Assembly (NCBI RefSeq): GCF_022878925.1
Contig: NZ_CP084626.1
Span: 2,108,001 to 2,172,000 of the forward strand
Source: Caballeronia sp. TF1N1
GTDB taxonomy: Bacteria; Pseudomonadota; Gammaproteobacteria; Burkholderiales; Burkholderiaceae
Length of the DNA: 64,000 nucleotides
Direction: 5' to 3'
The stretch's first letter is position 1. Every line of letters begins with the position of its first letter. The position numbers and the translations under genes are program-made. Below, in pieces: positions 55,206 through 63,779 of this stretch. The notes below the pieces were generated by a model. That model saw only the letters and a program-made list of their open reading frames with translations. It ran no database searches and was not told the DNA's origin.

Positions 55206-58133
55206 ATGTCCAACACCATCAACGGCTGCGGCTCGGGCAATTGCGCATGCAAGAGCGCGGCCTCGGTTCAGCGCCGCGACCCGTTCGACGAAACCGATTA
55301 CGGCACGCCGCTGCGTCACGCGGATATCGACGTGACGCTGGAAATCGATGGCCAGGCGGTCACGGTGCCGGCGGGAACGTCGGTGATGCGCGCGTCCATC
55401 GAAGCGGGCATCAACGTGCCCAAGCTCTGCGCCACGGATTCGCTCGAACCGTGGGGTTCGTGCCGCCTGTGTCTCGTCGAGATCGAGGGCAAGCGCGGCT
55501 ATCCGGCTTCGTGCACGACGCCCGTGGAAGCGGGCATGAAGGTCCGCACGCAGACCGACCGGCTGCAGTCGCTGCGCCGCAACGTGATGGAACTCTACAT
55601 TTCCGATCACCCGCTCGATTGCCTCACCTGTCCCGCCAACGGCGATTGCGAACTGCAGGACATGGCGGGCGTGGTCGGCTTGCGCGAAGTGCGTTATGGC
55701 TACGAAGGCGCGAACCATCTGAAGGACAAGAAGGACGAATCGAATCCGTACTTCACTTACGATCCGTCGAAGTGCATTGTCTGCAATCGCTGCGTGCGCG
55801 CGTGCGAGGAAACGCAAGGGACGTTCGCGCTGACCATCGCCGGGCGCGGTTTCGAATCGCGCGTGGCGGCAAGCGAAAACGTGCCGTTCATGGAGTCGGA
55901 GTGCGTGTCGTGCGGCGCGTGCGTCGCCGCGTGCCCGACCGCGACCTTGCAGGAAAGGACCGTCATCATGCTCGGTCAGGCGGAGCATTCGGCCATCACG
56001 ACGTGTGCGTATTGCGGCGTCGGCTGCTCGCTCAAGGCCGAGATGAAAGGCAACACCGTCGTGCGCATGACGCCGAACAAGAACGGCCAGGCCAACGAAG
56101 GCCACGCGTGCGTGAAGGGCCGCTTCGCGTGGGGTTACGCCACGCACAAGGATCGCATCAAGAAGCCGATGATCCGCGCGAAGATCACCGACCCGTGGCG
56201 CGAAGTGTCGTGGGACGAAGCGATCAACTACGCGGCAAGCGAATTCCGCCGCATTCAGGACAAGTACGGGCGCGATTCCATCGGCGGTATCACCTCGTCG
56301 CGCTGTACCAACGAGGAAACCTATCTCGTGCAGAAGCTCGTGCGCGCGGCGTTCGGCAACAACAACGTCGATACCTGCGCGCGCGTCTGCCATTCGCCGA
56401 CCGGCTACGGCCTCAAGTCCACGCTCGGCGAATCGGCGGGTACGCAGACGTTCGCGTCGGTCGAGAAATCCGATGTCATCGTCGTGATCGGCGCGAATCC
56501 CACGGACGGCCATCCGGTCTTCGGCTCGCGGCTGAAGCGGCGCGTGCGTGAAGGCGCGCAACTGATCGTGATCGACCCGCGCCGCATCGATATCGTCGAT
56601 ACGCCGCACGTGAAGGCGTCGCATCATCTGCAATTGCGGCCGGGCACCAACGTCGCGATGGTCAACTCGCTCGCGCATACCATCGTGACCGAAGGACTGG
56701 TCGATGAACCCTTCGTCGCCGCACGCTGCGAAACGCGCGCGTTTCAGCAATGGCGCGATTTCGTCTCGCTCGAAGAGAACTCGCCCGAAGCGATGGAAGC
56801 CGTCACGGGCGTGCCCGCGAAGCTCGTGCGCGAAGCCGCGCGCGCCTACGCGAACTGCGGCAACGGCGCGATCTACTACGGTCTCGGCGTGACCGAACAC
56901 GCGCAAGGCTCGACCACGGTCATGGGCATCGCCAACTTGGCGATGGTCACGGGCAACGTGGGCCGCGAAGGCGTCGGCGTGAATCCGTTGCGCGGACAGA
57001 ACAACGTGCAGGGTTCGTGCGACATGGGCTCGTTCCCGCACGAGTTGCCGGGCTATCGGCATATCAGCGATGCCGCGACGCGCGCCCTCTTCGAGGAAGC
57101 CTGGGACGTGAAGCTGCAGCCGGAACCGGGTCTGCGCATTCCGAACATGTTCGATGCCGCCGCGCACGGCACCTTCATGGGCCTTTATTGTCAGGGCGAG
57201 GATATCGTCCAGTCGGACCCGAACACGCAGCACGTCGCCGACGCGCTCTCGGCGATGGAATGCATCGTCGTGCAGGACATCTTCCTGAACGAAACCGCGA
57301 AGTACGCGCACGTTCTGCTGCCAGGCTCGACCTTCCTCGAAAAGGACGGCACCTTCACCAACGCCGAACGCCGCATCTCGCGCGTGCGCAAGGTCATGCC
57401 GCCGTTGCCCGGCCTGGGCGACTGGGAAGTGACCATCAAACTCGCGCGCGCACTTGGCTACGAGATGAACTACACGCATCCGTCCGAGATCATGGACGAG
57501 ATCGCGCGACTCACGCCCACGTTTCACGGCGTGTCCTACGAGAAGCTCGACGAGCTCGGCAGCATTCAGTGGCCGTGCAACGAGCGTGCGCCGGAAGGCA
57601 CGCCGACCATGCATATCGACGAATTCGTGCGCGGCAAGGGACGCTTCGTCATCACCAAGTTCGTGGCGACGCCGGAGAAGGTCACGCGCAAATATCCATT
57701 GCTGCTGACGACCGGGCGCATTCTGTCGCAGTACAACGTCGGCGCGCAGACGCGTCGCACCGAAAACTCGCAGTGGCACGACGAGGACCGTCTGGAGATT
57801 CATCCGGTCGATGCGGAAGATCGCGGCATCAAGACGGGCGACTGGGTTGGTATCGAATCGCGTGCGGGACAAACCGTGCTGCGCGCGAAGATCACCGAGC
57901 GCATGCAGCCGGGCGTCGTCTACACGACCTTCCACTTCCCGGAATCCGGCGCGAACGTGATCACCACGGACTCGTCGGACTGGGCCACCAACTGTCCTGA
58001 ATACAAGGTCACGGCGGTGCAGGTCATGCCGGTGGAACAACCGTCGCAATGGCAAAAGGAATATTCGCGCTTCAACACGCAGCAGCTCGAACTGCTCAAC
58101 ATGCGCGATGTCGCGGCGACTACGGGGAAATGA
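55206..58133 (+). CDS. fdsA: NAD-dependent formate dehydrogenase alpha subunit (molybdenum)
   Basis: A 975-residue catalytic subunit. N-terminal NuoG-like part: [2Fe-2S] ligands Cys75, Cys86, Cys89, Cys103; a His-Cys cluster with His135, Cys139, Cys142, Cys148; and two ferredoxin clusters, Cys190/193/196/200 and Cys233/236/239/243. The molybdopterin domain starts with a [4Fe-4S] site (Cys267, Cys270, Cys274, Cys302), and the Mo ligand is probably Cys395 in ARVCHSPTGYG. An extra trio Cys8, Cys13, Cys15 stands at the N-terminus. It forms formate dehydrogenase with FdsB, FdsG and FdsD and needs bis-MGD cofactor. Confidence 0.97.
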   Translation: MSNTINGCGSGNCACKSAASVQRRDPFDETDYGTPLRHADIDVTLEIDGQAVTVPAGTSVMRASIEAGINVPKLCATDSLEPWGSCRLCLVEIEGKRGYPASCTTPVEAGMKVRTQTDRLQSLRRNVMELYISDHPLDCLTCPANGDCELQDMAGVVGLREVRYGYEGANHLKDKKDESNPYFTYDPSKCIVCNRCVRACEETQGTFALTIAGRGFESRVAASENVPFMESECVSCGACVAACPTATLQERTVIMLGQAEHSAITTCAYCGVGCSLKAEMKGNTVVRMTPNKNGQANEGHACVKGRFAWGYATHKDRIKKPMIRAKITDPWREVSWDEAINYAASEFRRIQDKYGRDSIGGITSSRCTNEETYLVQKLVRAAFGNNNVDTCARVCHSPTGYGLKSTLGESAGTQTFASVEKSDVIVVIGANPTDGHPVFGSRLKRRVREGAQLIVIDPRRIDIVDTPHVKASHHLQLRPGTNVAMVNSLAHTIVTEGLVDEPFVAARCETRAFQQWRDFVSLEENSPEAMEAVTGVPAKLVREAARAYANCGNGAIYYGLGVTEHAQGSTTVMGIANLAMVTGNVGREGVGVNPLRGQNNVQGSCDMGSFPHELPGYRHISDAATRALFEEAWDVKLQPEPGLRIPNMFDAAAHGTFMGLYCQGEDIVQSDPNTQHVADALSAMECIVVQDIFLNETAKYAHVLLPGSTFLEKDGTFTNAERRISRVRKVMPPLPGLGDWEVTIKLARALGYEMNYTHPSEIMDEIARLTPTFHGVSYEKLDELGSIQWPCNERAPEGTPTMHIDEFVRGKGRFVITKFVATPEKVTRKYPLLLTTGRILSQYNVGAQTRRTENSQWHDEDRLEIHPVDAEDRGIKTGDWVGIESRAGQTVLRAKITERMQPGVVYTTFHFPESGANVITTDSSDWATNCPEYKVTAVQVMPVEQPSQWQKEYSRFNTQQLELLNMRDVAATTGK

Positions 58134-58136
58134 CGC

Positions 58137-58379
58137 ATGGACGTGGATAACCTGATCGACATGGCGAACCGCATCGGCGAGTTTTTCGATTCGATGCCGG
58201 ATCGCCCCGAGGCCGTCGATGGCGTGGCGGATCACATACGCCGCTTCTGGGAACCGCGCATGCGGCTCGCGATTCTTGCCGCACTCGACAATCCGGAGGC
58301 GAGCGCGTCGATGCTGCCAATTTTGCGCGAGGCATTGACCGCGCATAAGGACGATCTTCAGCCGAAAGTGGCGGCTTAA
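58137..58379 (+). CDS. fdsD: formate dehydrogenase delta subunit
   Basis: An 80-residue helical protein that begins three bases after the fdsA stop. The pattern LIDMANRIGEFFDSMPDRPEA then IRRFWEPRMR is that of FdsD, a small subunit found with soluble FDHs. No cofactor motif is visible. The usual fdsC (fdhD-type) gene between fdsA and fdsD is absent here. Confidence 0.92.
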   Translation: MDVDNLIDMANRIGEFFDSMPDRPEAVDGVADHIRRFWEPRMRLAILAALDNPEASASMLPILREALTAHKDDLQPKVAA

Positions 58380-58401
58380 CCTAAGCGATGGTGCCGTGCC
58401 G

Positions 58402-58438
58402 ACGCCCTGCCCGCTTTCACGAGCGGCAGGGCGTTTTT
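58402..58438. terminator. terminator between fdsD and the monooxygenase gene
   Basis: ACGCCCTGCCCGCT (58402-58415) pairs with AGCGGCAGGGCGT (58422-58434), apart from one mismatch or bulge, followed by five Ts on the plus strand. It ends the fds operon and may also serve the convergent monooxygenase gene. Confidence 0.82.
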
Positions 58439-58442
58439 CGTT

Positions 58443-60161
58443 TTACTCGCGATACTCGTGCGCGGGCGGCTCGTTGTTATCCGCGCCCTGTGCGCTGAAC
58501 CACGTCTCGCAGTGGCGCAGCAACGAGTGGACGTCCGAAGGCGCCCGCCCGCGCGCCGCGATATAACCATCCGGCCGCACGAGATAGAACGCGGGACGCG
58601 TGCGCCCGTAATTGTCGGTGAGCGAAGTCGCACCTTCGCCTTGCGTATCGGTGATACGCCATACGCGCACGGCATTCGGCATGAGCGCTTCGATGGAGCG
58701 CACGAGGCCGTCGAGGTCGGGATCGCGCATCGCGTGCGCCACGGTGATGGTCGCCGGCGCCAGCGCGATGTCGTCCTCGCCCGACGGGTTCAGCAGCAGG
58801 AACAGCGAGAAGCAGCCCGGATCATGCAGGTCGTAGAGACAGCCGACGCCGGGCAAGCGGCCGAGCGGGCCATCGACGACATGCACGCGTGCATCGGGCG
58901 CGCGTTCGCCGGCGCGCGGACCGCCATCGAGCAGACGCTCCAGCGTGAGCGGGCTCTTGCGATAGTTGATCGAAAGCTCGCTCACCGTGCGCCGCATGGC
59001 ATCGCGCAACGGGCCGATAGCGGCGAGCATCGGCATGACGTGATCGCGCATGAGCTTCATCGGGCCGTGTTCCGCGCCCGCCATCTGCAACAGCATGTTC
59101 GACTGACGCAGCACGTCGCGCTCGATCGGATGCCGTTCCGCGTGATAGCTGTCGAGCAGGCGTTCGGGCGCGCCGCCCGCGAGCATGCGCGCGAGTTTCC
59201 AGCCGAGATTGAACGCTTCCTGAATGCCCGTGTTCATGCCTTGCGCGCCTGCGGGGCTATGAACGTGAGCGGCGTCGCCCGCAAGGAAAATGCGCTCCAC
59301 GCGCAGACGATCCACCATGCGGCTATTGACATGAAAGTACGCCGACCACGTGAGATTCGACAGCGTGACGCGATGATGCACGCGCCGCTCGACGATCGCG
59401 CGACATTCCTCGATAGTGGGCCCTGCCTTCTCCTTGTCGTCGACGGGCGCGGGCAAGTCGGCGATGAGACGCGCGCGGCCATCGCTCATCGGAAAGAGCG
59501 CGGCGAGGCCTTCGCCCGACGCGAAGATATGGAGTTCGTCGTCGGGCCAGTCGGAATCGGCTTGCAGGTCGGCGAGCAGGAAGGTCTGGTCGAACGTCTT
59601 GCCGTCGAAGCCGATTTCCAGCCGATGCCGCACGAAGCTATGCGCGCCATCGGCGGCGATCATGTAGGACGGGCGCAGGATCTCATCGCGGCCATTGGCG
59701 TGTCGCAAGGTGGCTTGCACGCCCGCCGCGCCCTGATTGAAATCGACGAGTTCGACGCCGCGCTCGATCGTCACGCCCTGGCTTTCGAGATGCCCGGCAA
59801 GCAGGCGTTCGGTTTCGGATTGGTCGAGAAACAGCAGATAGGGATAGCGCGTCTGCAACGGATCGAAGTCGAGCCGCGCGAGGCGCTGACCGTTCGAATA
59901 GAGGTTCGCCACCCGCGAGCGATGCCCGAGTTCGAGAAACGGCTCGACGACGCGATGCTGTTCCAGCAGTTCGAGCGTGCGCGCCTGAATGCCGATGGCG
60001 CGTGAATACGGCGAGCGCTCGTGCGCGCGGTCGATGAGCCGCACGGGAATATGCGCGCGCGAAAGGCTCATGGCGGCGGCGAGTCCCGTAGGACCGGCAC
60101 CGACGATCAGAACGGGCGCGACATCCAGCTTGTCGTTCGGATTCAGCTTTGGCGCAAACAT
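58443..60161 (-). CDS. FAD-dependent aromatic-ring-hydroxylase-type monooxygenase
   Basis: A 572-residue class A flavoprotein monooxygenase of the phenol 2-monooxygenase/PheA/TfdB/MhpA type. The FAD dinucleotide motif is GAGPTG (21-26), the middle ADGAHSFVRHRL is the DG motif, and the second FAD motif is LAGDAAHVHSPAGAQGMNTGIQEAFNLGWKL (in part). The C-terminal third is the thioredoxin-like domain of this group. No aromatic-degradation genes are beside it, so the substrate is unknown. Confidence 0.88.
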   Translation of the reverse strand: MFAPKLNPNDKLDVAPVLIVGAGPTGLAAAMSLSRAHIPVRLIDRAHERSPYSRAIGIQARTLELLEQHRVVEPFLELGHRSRVANLYSNGQRLARLDFDPLQTRYPYLLFLDQSETERLLAGHLESQGVTIERGVELVDFNQGAAGVQATLRHANGRDEILRPSYMIAADGAHSFVRHRLEIGFDGKTFDQTFLLADLQADSDWPDDELHIFASGEGLAALFPMSDGRARLIADLPAPVDDKEKAGPTIEECRAIVERRVHHRVTLSNLTWSAYFHVNSRMVDRLRVERIFLAGDAAHVHSPAGAQGMNTGIQEAFNLGWKLARMLAGGAPERLLDSYHAERHPIERDVLRQSNMLLQMAGAEHGPMKLMRDHVMPMLAAIGPLRDAMRRTVSELSINYRKSPLTLERLLDGGPRAGERAPDARVHVVDGPLGRLPGVGCLYDLHDPGCFSLFLLLNPSGEDDIALAPATITVAHAMRDPDLDGLVRSIEALMPNAVRVWRITDTQGEGATSLTDNYGRTRPAFYLVRPDGYIAARGRAPSDVHSLLRHCETWFSAQGADNNEPPAHEYRE

Positions 60162-60258
60162 GCGGTCCTCCCTGAAACGTCACGTTGTCGAGTGTACGCC
60201 GTGGCCGCGCCTCGGTGGACCTGGGCGCCGACCTCGGCGCACACGCGCGGCCGTGCCT

Positions 60259-61353
60259 TCAATGCGCGTGCGCGCGTTCCTGCTGCAGTACGCACTCGTG
60301 GCAGCTCATGCCGAGTTCCACTTGCAAGGTCGAATGATGCATCGAGTAGTCGCTTCGCAAGGTGGTCACGACGCCCTGCACGAAGGCATCGCCGGGATGG
60401 CCTTGCGGCATCACGAGATGCACGGTGAGCGCGTTCTCCGTGGTGGACAGCGCCCACACGTGCAGGTCGTGCACGTTACGCACGCCGGGCAAGCGCGTCA
60501 GATAGCCTTCGATACGCGCCAGATCCACGCTCGGCGGCACGGCTGCCATGGCAAGGCGCATCGCGTCGCGCCCGAGGCCCCACGTGCCGTAGACGATCAC
60601 CGCGACCACGACGATGCTCATCACCGGATCGAGCCAGCTCATGCCTGTGAAGAGGATGACGAGGCCGCTCACGGCGACGGCGGCGGAGATCGCGGCATCG
60701 GCGGCCATGTGCAGGAAGGCGCCGCGCACGTTGAGGTCCTCCTTGCTGCCGCGCATGAAGAGCCACGCCGAGAAGCCGTTGACGACCATGCCGAGCGTCG
60801 CGACGATGAACACGTCGAGTCCCGCGACGGGCGCCGGATTCAACAGACGCTGGACGGCTTCGAGCACGATCGCGCCGCACGCGAAAAGCAAAAGCGCGGC
60901 ATTGGCAAGCGAGGCGAGAATCGACGAACTTCCGAGGCCGAAGGTATAGCGCGCGCTCGGCCGGCGCGTGCCGAGCCATACCGCGCCCCACGCAAGCAAG
61001 AGACCGAGCACGTCGGAGAGATTGTGACCGGCGTCGGCGAGCAGCGCGGTGGAATGCGCGAGAAAGCCGTAGACGGCCTGCACGATCACGATCAGCACGT
61101 TCAGGCCGACTGCCAGCGCGAACGTGCGCCCTTGTCCGGCCTGCGGCGCGTGATGGTGATGATGTCCGCCCGCGCCGTGGTCGTGACCTTTGTGGTCGTG
61201 ACCTTTGTGGTCGTGACCGGCGTGGTCGTCGCCGGCATGCTCATGACCTTTGTGGTCGTGACCGGCGTGGTCGTCGCCGGCATGCTCGTGACCGGCGTGG
61301 TCATGTCCCGCGTGAACGTGGTCTTCGTGGTCGTGCTGCGTTTGCTTGTTCAT
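60259..61353 (-). CDS. cation diffusion facilitator with long His-rich N-terminus
   Basis: A 364-residue CDF (CzcD/DmeF/ZitB-like) efflux protein that exports divalent metals such as Zn, Co or Cd in exchange for protons. Six membrane helices occupy about 77-255; HSTALLADAGHNLSDV and MAADAAISA hold the His/Asp metal-site residues. Residues 8-70 are almost only His, Asp, Gly, Ala, Glu and Lys in HDHAGHEH-like repeats, a probable metal buffer. A cytoplasmic domain follows the helices. The ArsR gene lies 23 bases upstream, so the two are co-transcribed. Confidence 0.93.
   Translation of the reverse strand: MNKQTQHDHEDHVHAGHDHAGHEHAGDDHAGHDHKGHEHAGDDHAGHDHKGHDHKGHDHGAGGHHHHHAPQAGQGRTFALAVGLNVLIVIVQAVYGFLAHSTALLADAGHNLSDVLGLLLAWGAVWLGTRRPSARYTFGLGSSSILASLANAALLLFACGAIVLEAVQRLLNPAPVAGLDVFIVATLGMVVNGFSAWLFMRGSKEDLNVRGAFLHMAADAAISAAVAVSGLVILFTGMSWLDPVMSIVVVAVIVYGTWGLGRDAMRLAMAAVPPSVDLARIEGYLTRLPGVRNVHDLHVWALSTTENALTVHLVMPQGHPGDAFVQGVVTTLRSDYSMHHSTLQVELGMSCHECVLQQERAHAH
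61140..61335 (-). repeat. tandem repeats coding the His-rich N-terminus of the CDF protein
   Basis: Units of about 15 bp (core GGTCGTGACC with TTTGTGGTC or GGCGTGGTC) recur many times on the plus strand. They encode H-D-H-K-G or H-D-H-A-G steps. Such repeats are prone to slip and vary in copy number between strains. Confidence 0.8.
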
Positions 61354-61376
61354 CGTGGTGCCCGTGATTCGTTCGA

Positions 61377-61757
61377 TCAGTCGATATCCGTCGCGTCCTG
61401 CGGCTGCGGCTCGGCAATGTGTTCCAGCAATTCGCCGAGCATCCCGCTGATATGGCGATCCGCCGCCACGTAAAAAACCTGCTTGCCCTGCCGCTCGGCC
61501 CGCACGATCCGCGCCGCGCGCAGGAGCCGCAAGTGATGGCTCACGAGCGAACCCGACAACCCGAGCCCCTCCGCGATCGCGCCCACCGCGCGCCTTTCAG
61601 CGACACACGCGAGCACGATGCGCAAGCGCGTCGGGTCGCCAAGCAAGCGAAACAGGTCGGCAAGCGGTACGACGCGGTCATCCGAAGTGATGCCGCCAGC
61701 AGGATTCAGTGGAGTCGAAGCCACGACTTGATCGTCAACATATGAATAGGTGTTCAC
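61377..61757 (-). CDS. ArsR/SmtB-family metal-responsive repressor
   Basis: A 126-residue winged-helix repressor (HTH about 30-110: LADLFRLLGDPTRLRIVLA and LSGSLVSHHLRLLRAARIVRAE, in part). The C-terminal helix has His and Glu residues (HISGMLGELLEHIAE) that could form the alpha-5-type metal site of zinc sensors. The frame starts at a GTG (complement of 61755-61757), but the operator covers this start, so a GTG 11 codons later is a realistic alternative. It probably represses itself and the CDF gene. Confidence 0.9.
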   Translation of the reverse strand: MNTYSYVDDQVVASTPLNPAGGITSDDRVVPLADLFRLLGDPTRLRIVLACVAERRAVGAIAEGLGLSGSLVSHHLRLLRAARIVRAERQGKQVFYVAADRHISGMLGELLEHIAEPQPQDATDID

Positions 61758-61762
61758 ATGTT
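61737..61762 (-). promoter_or_regulatory. ArsR/SmtB-type operator
   Basis: AACATATGAA and TTCACATGTT (arms 61737-61746 and 61753-61762, one mismatch, 6-bp centre) form the classic inverted repeat bound by SmtB/CzrA/ZiaR-type repressors. It overlaps the proposed GTG start of the ArsR gene and lies about 90 bp upstream of the TPR gene. Confidence 0.75.
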
Positions 61763-61853
61763 AAGGACCATCGACGCGACATGTCAACCGTACAGGCGGA
61801 AATCGCTCGGGCCAGTGTGGGAAAATACGTGTGTTTTGCACAAACTTCCCGTC

Positions 61854-63704
61854 ATGGACACCGTATTTGCCCGCGGCTTCGCGGCCCATCGTGACGGCCG
61901 CCTGACCGAGGCGGAGCGCGACTATCAGGCCGCGCTCGCCGCCGAACCCCTTCACGTCGACGCGCTCCACTACCTCGGCGTGCTGCGCCATCAACAAGGC
62001 CAGCACGAGGAAGCGGCTTCTCTCGTGCGCCGCGCGGTAGACCTGCGTCCGACCGATGCCGGTCTGCAACTCAACCTGGGCAACGCGCTCAAGGCGCTCG
62101 GCCGTATCGACGACGCCATCGAGCGTTTTCGTAACGCGCTCACGCTCGAACCGGGCTTTCCACTCGCGCAGTACAACCTCGGCAACGCGTACACGGCGGT
62201 CGGCCGCCATGAAGACGCCGCCGATGCCTTCGAGAAAGCGCTGCGTCTGCAGCCACGAGACGCCGCCGCGTGGAACAACTTCGGCAACGCGCTGGCGTCG
62301 CTTGATCGTCATGCGGATGCCGCGCGCGCGTTTCGCCGCGCGCTCGATTTACGGCCGCGCCACGCGGGCGCGCACAACAATCTCGGCATGGCGCTCAACG
62401 CACTCGGCGACTCGGTCGGCGCGGTCGCGCATTTTCGCGCGGCCATCGACGCGGAGCCGAATTATGTCGCCGCGCATTTCAACCTGGGCAATCTGCTCGA
62501 CAAGACCGGGCACCCCGAAGAAGCGCTTCCCGCGCTGCACAAGACGCTCAGCTTGCAGCCGCGCTTTGCCCCGGCGCACTTCGGACTTGGCCACGTGCTT
62601 GCCAAGCTCAATCGCCACCACGAAGCGGTCGTGAGCTATGAGCGCGCGGTCGGGCTGGACCCGAAGTACGGCGTGGCGTGGCTGTGTCTCGGTAATTCGC
62701 AGCTCGCGCTCGCATCGCCCGCCGCGGCGATCCGCGCATTCGATCAGGCGTTGCGGCTCGACCCGCACATGCCCGCCGCGCATCTGAACCGTGGTCTCGC
62801 GCTACTCGCGCTCGGCGATTACGAGCGCGGCCTGCCCGCTTACGAATGGCGGCTCAAGACGCCGGGCGCCGACGACGCCCCGCCGCTGCCGCGCTGGAAC
62901 GGCGAGCCGCTGCCGCAGCAGACCCTGCTCGTGCGCTCCGAACAAGGCTTCGGCGACACCCTGCAATTCGTGCGCCTCGTGGCGTTTGCGGCTAAGCGCG
63001 TCGGCAAGCTCGTGCTCGAAGTACAAGCGTCGCTGGTGCCGCTGATCGCGCCGGCGGCACACGCGGCGCGCATCGAGCTCGTCGGCAGGACGGAAGGCGT
63101 GCGCATCGTCGCCGATGCATTCTGTCCGCTCCTCAGCCTGCCGCTCGCGCTCGGCATGACGACGCCCGAGGCGATCCCGGCGCGCACGCCCTATCTCGTG
63201 ATTCCGGCCGACTATCGCCGGAAGTGGCGCGGGTCGATCGGCGGGCAGGCGAAGCGCAAGATCGGCATCGCGTGGTCGGGACGGCTGCAGCCGGGCGAAA
63301 CGCGCTCCATGCCGGTCGAAGCGCTCGCGCCGCTGTTGGCGCTCGAAGGCATCGACTGGGTCGTGCTGCAGCCGTTTCTCACCGAACACGAGCGCGACAC
63401 ATTGCAAAAGCATCCGAACGCGAAGTCGGCGCATCGCTTCGAGGGCAAGCTGGAAAATTTCGCGGATACCGCCGCCATCGTCGACCGACTCGACGCCGTG
63501 GTGTCGATCGATACCTCGATCGCGCATCTGGCCGGCGCACTCGGCAAACCGGTCATCGTCATGCTGCCGTTCGCGGCCGACTGGCGCTGGGGTATCAGCG
63601 GCGCGACATGCGTGTGGTATCCGCGCGCGCGGCTCGTGCGGCAGCACGTGCCCGGCGACTGGCACGGCGTGGTCGAAAAGGTCGTGGCGGCACTGCGCGA
63701 GTGA
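61854..63704 (+). CDS. TPR-repeat protein with C-terminal glycosyltransferase-like domain
   Basis: A 616-residue protein. About ten 34-residue TPR units fill residues ~2-341, followed (about 360-616) by a GT-B-like domain resembling the heptosyltransferase (GT9) and O-GlcNAc-transferase groups: KRKIGIAWSGRLQPGE near the start of the second half and DAVVSIDTSIAHLAGALGKPVIVMLP near its end (each conserved in part). Such proteins occur near flagellar or surface glycosylation genes, but none is beside it. No signal peptide. The acceptor is unknown. Confidence 0.84.
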   Translation: MDTVFARGFAAHRDGRLTEAERDYQAALAAEPLHVDALHYLGVLRHQQGQHEEAASLVRRAVDLRPTDAGLQLNLGNALKALGRIDDAIERFRNALTLEPGFPLAQYNLGNAYTAVGRHEDAADAFEKALRLQPRDAAAWNNFGNALASLDRHADAARAFRRALDLRPRHAGAHNNLGMALNALGDSVGAVAHFRAAIDAEPNYVAAHFNLGNLLDKTGHPEEALPALHKTLSLQPRFAPAHFGLGHVLAKLNRHHEAVVSYERAVGLDPKYGVAWLCLGNSQLALASPAAAIRAFDQALRLDPHMPAAHLNRGLALLALGDYERGLPAYEWRLKTPGADDAPPLPRWNGEPLPQQTLLVRSEQGFGDTLQFVRLVAFAAKRVGKLVLEVQASLVPLIAPAAHAARIELVGRTEGVRIVADAFCPLLSLPLALGMTTPEAIPARTPYLVIPADYRRKWRGSIGGQAKRKIGIAWSGRLQPGETRSMPVEALAPLLALEGIDWVVLQPFLTEHERDTLQKHPNAKSAHRFEGKLENFADTAAIVDRLDAVVSIDTSIAHLAGALGKPVIVMLPFAADWRWGISGATCVWYPRARLVRQHVPGDWHGVVEKVVAALRE

Positions 63705-63731
63705 TGCCCGCAGGTTTCGTCGATGCAAAAA

Positions 63732-63757
63732 AAATCCCTCGCCGCGACGAGGGATTT
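63732..63757. terminator. bidirectional terminator between TPR gene and MFS gene
   Basis: AAATCCCTCG (63732-63741) pairs with CGAGGGATTT (63748-63757), with Ts on the plus side and a long run of As (minus-strand Ts) at 63727-63734 on the other. Confidence 0.9.
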
Positions 63758-63779
63758 TTATTTCAGCCAGCTACGGACG

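Noticed and set aside
54639..58346. A 1235-codon open frame on the minus strand
   Set aside because: It is antisense to fdsB-fdsA, whose products have complete cofactor motifs; the translation is rich in Arg, Ala and His with no domain. Long antisense frames are expected in high-GC genes.
61140..61335. Plus-strand frame with VVVTFVVVTG-type hydrophobic repeats
   Set aside because: It is the complement of the His-rich repeat of the CDF protein, not a membrane protein.
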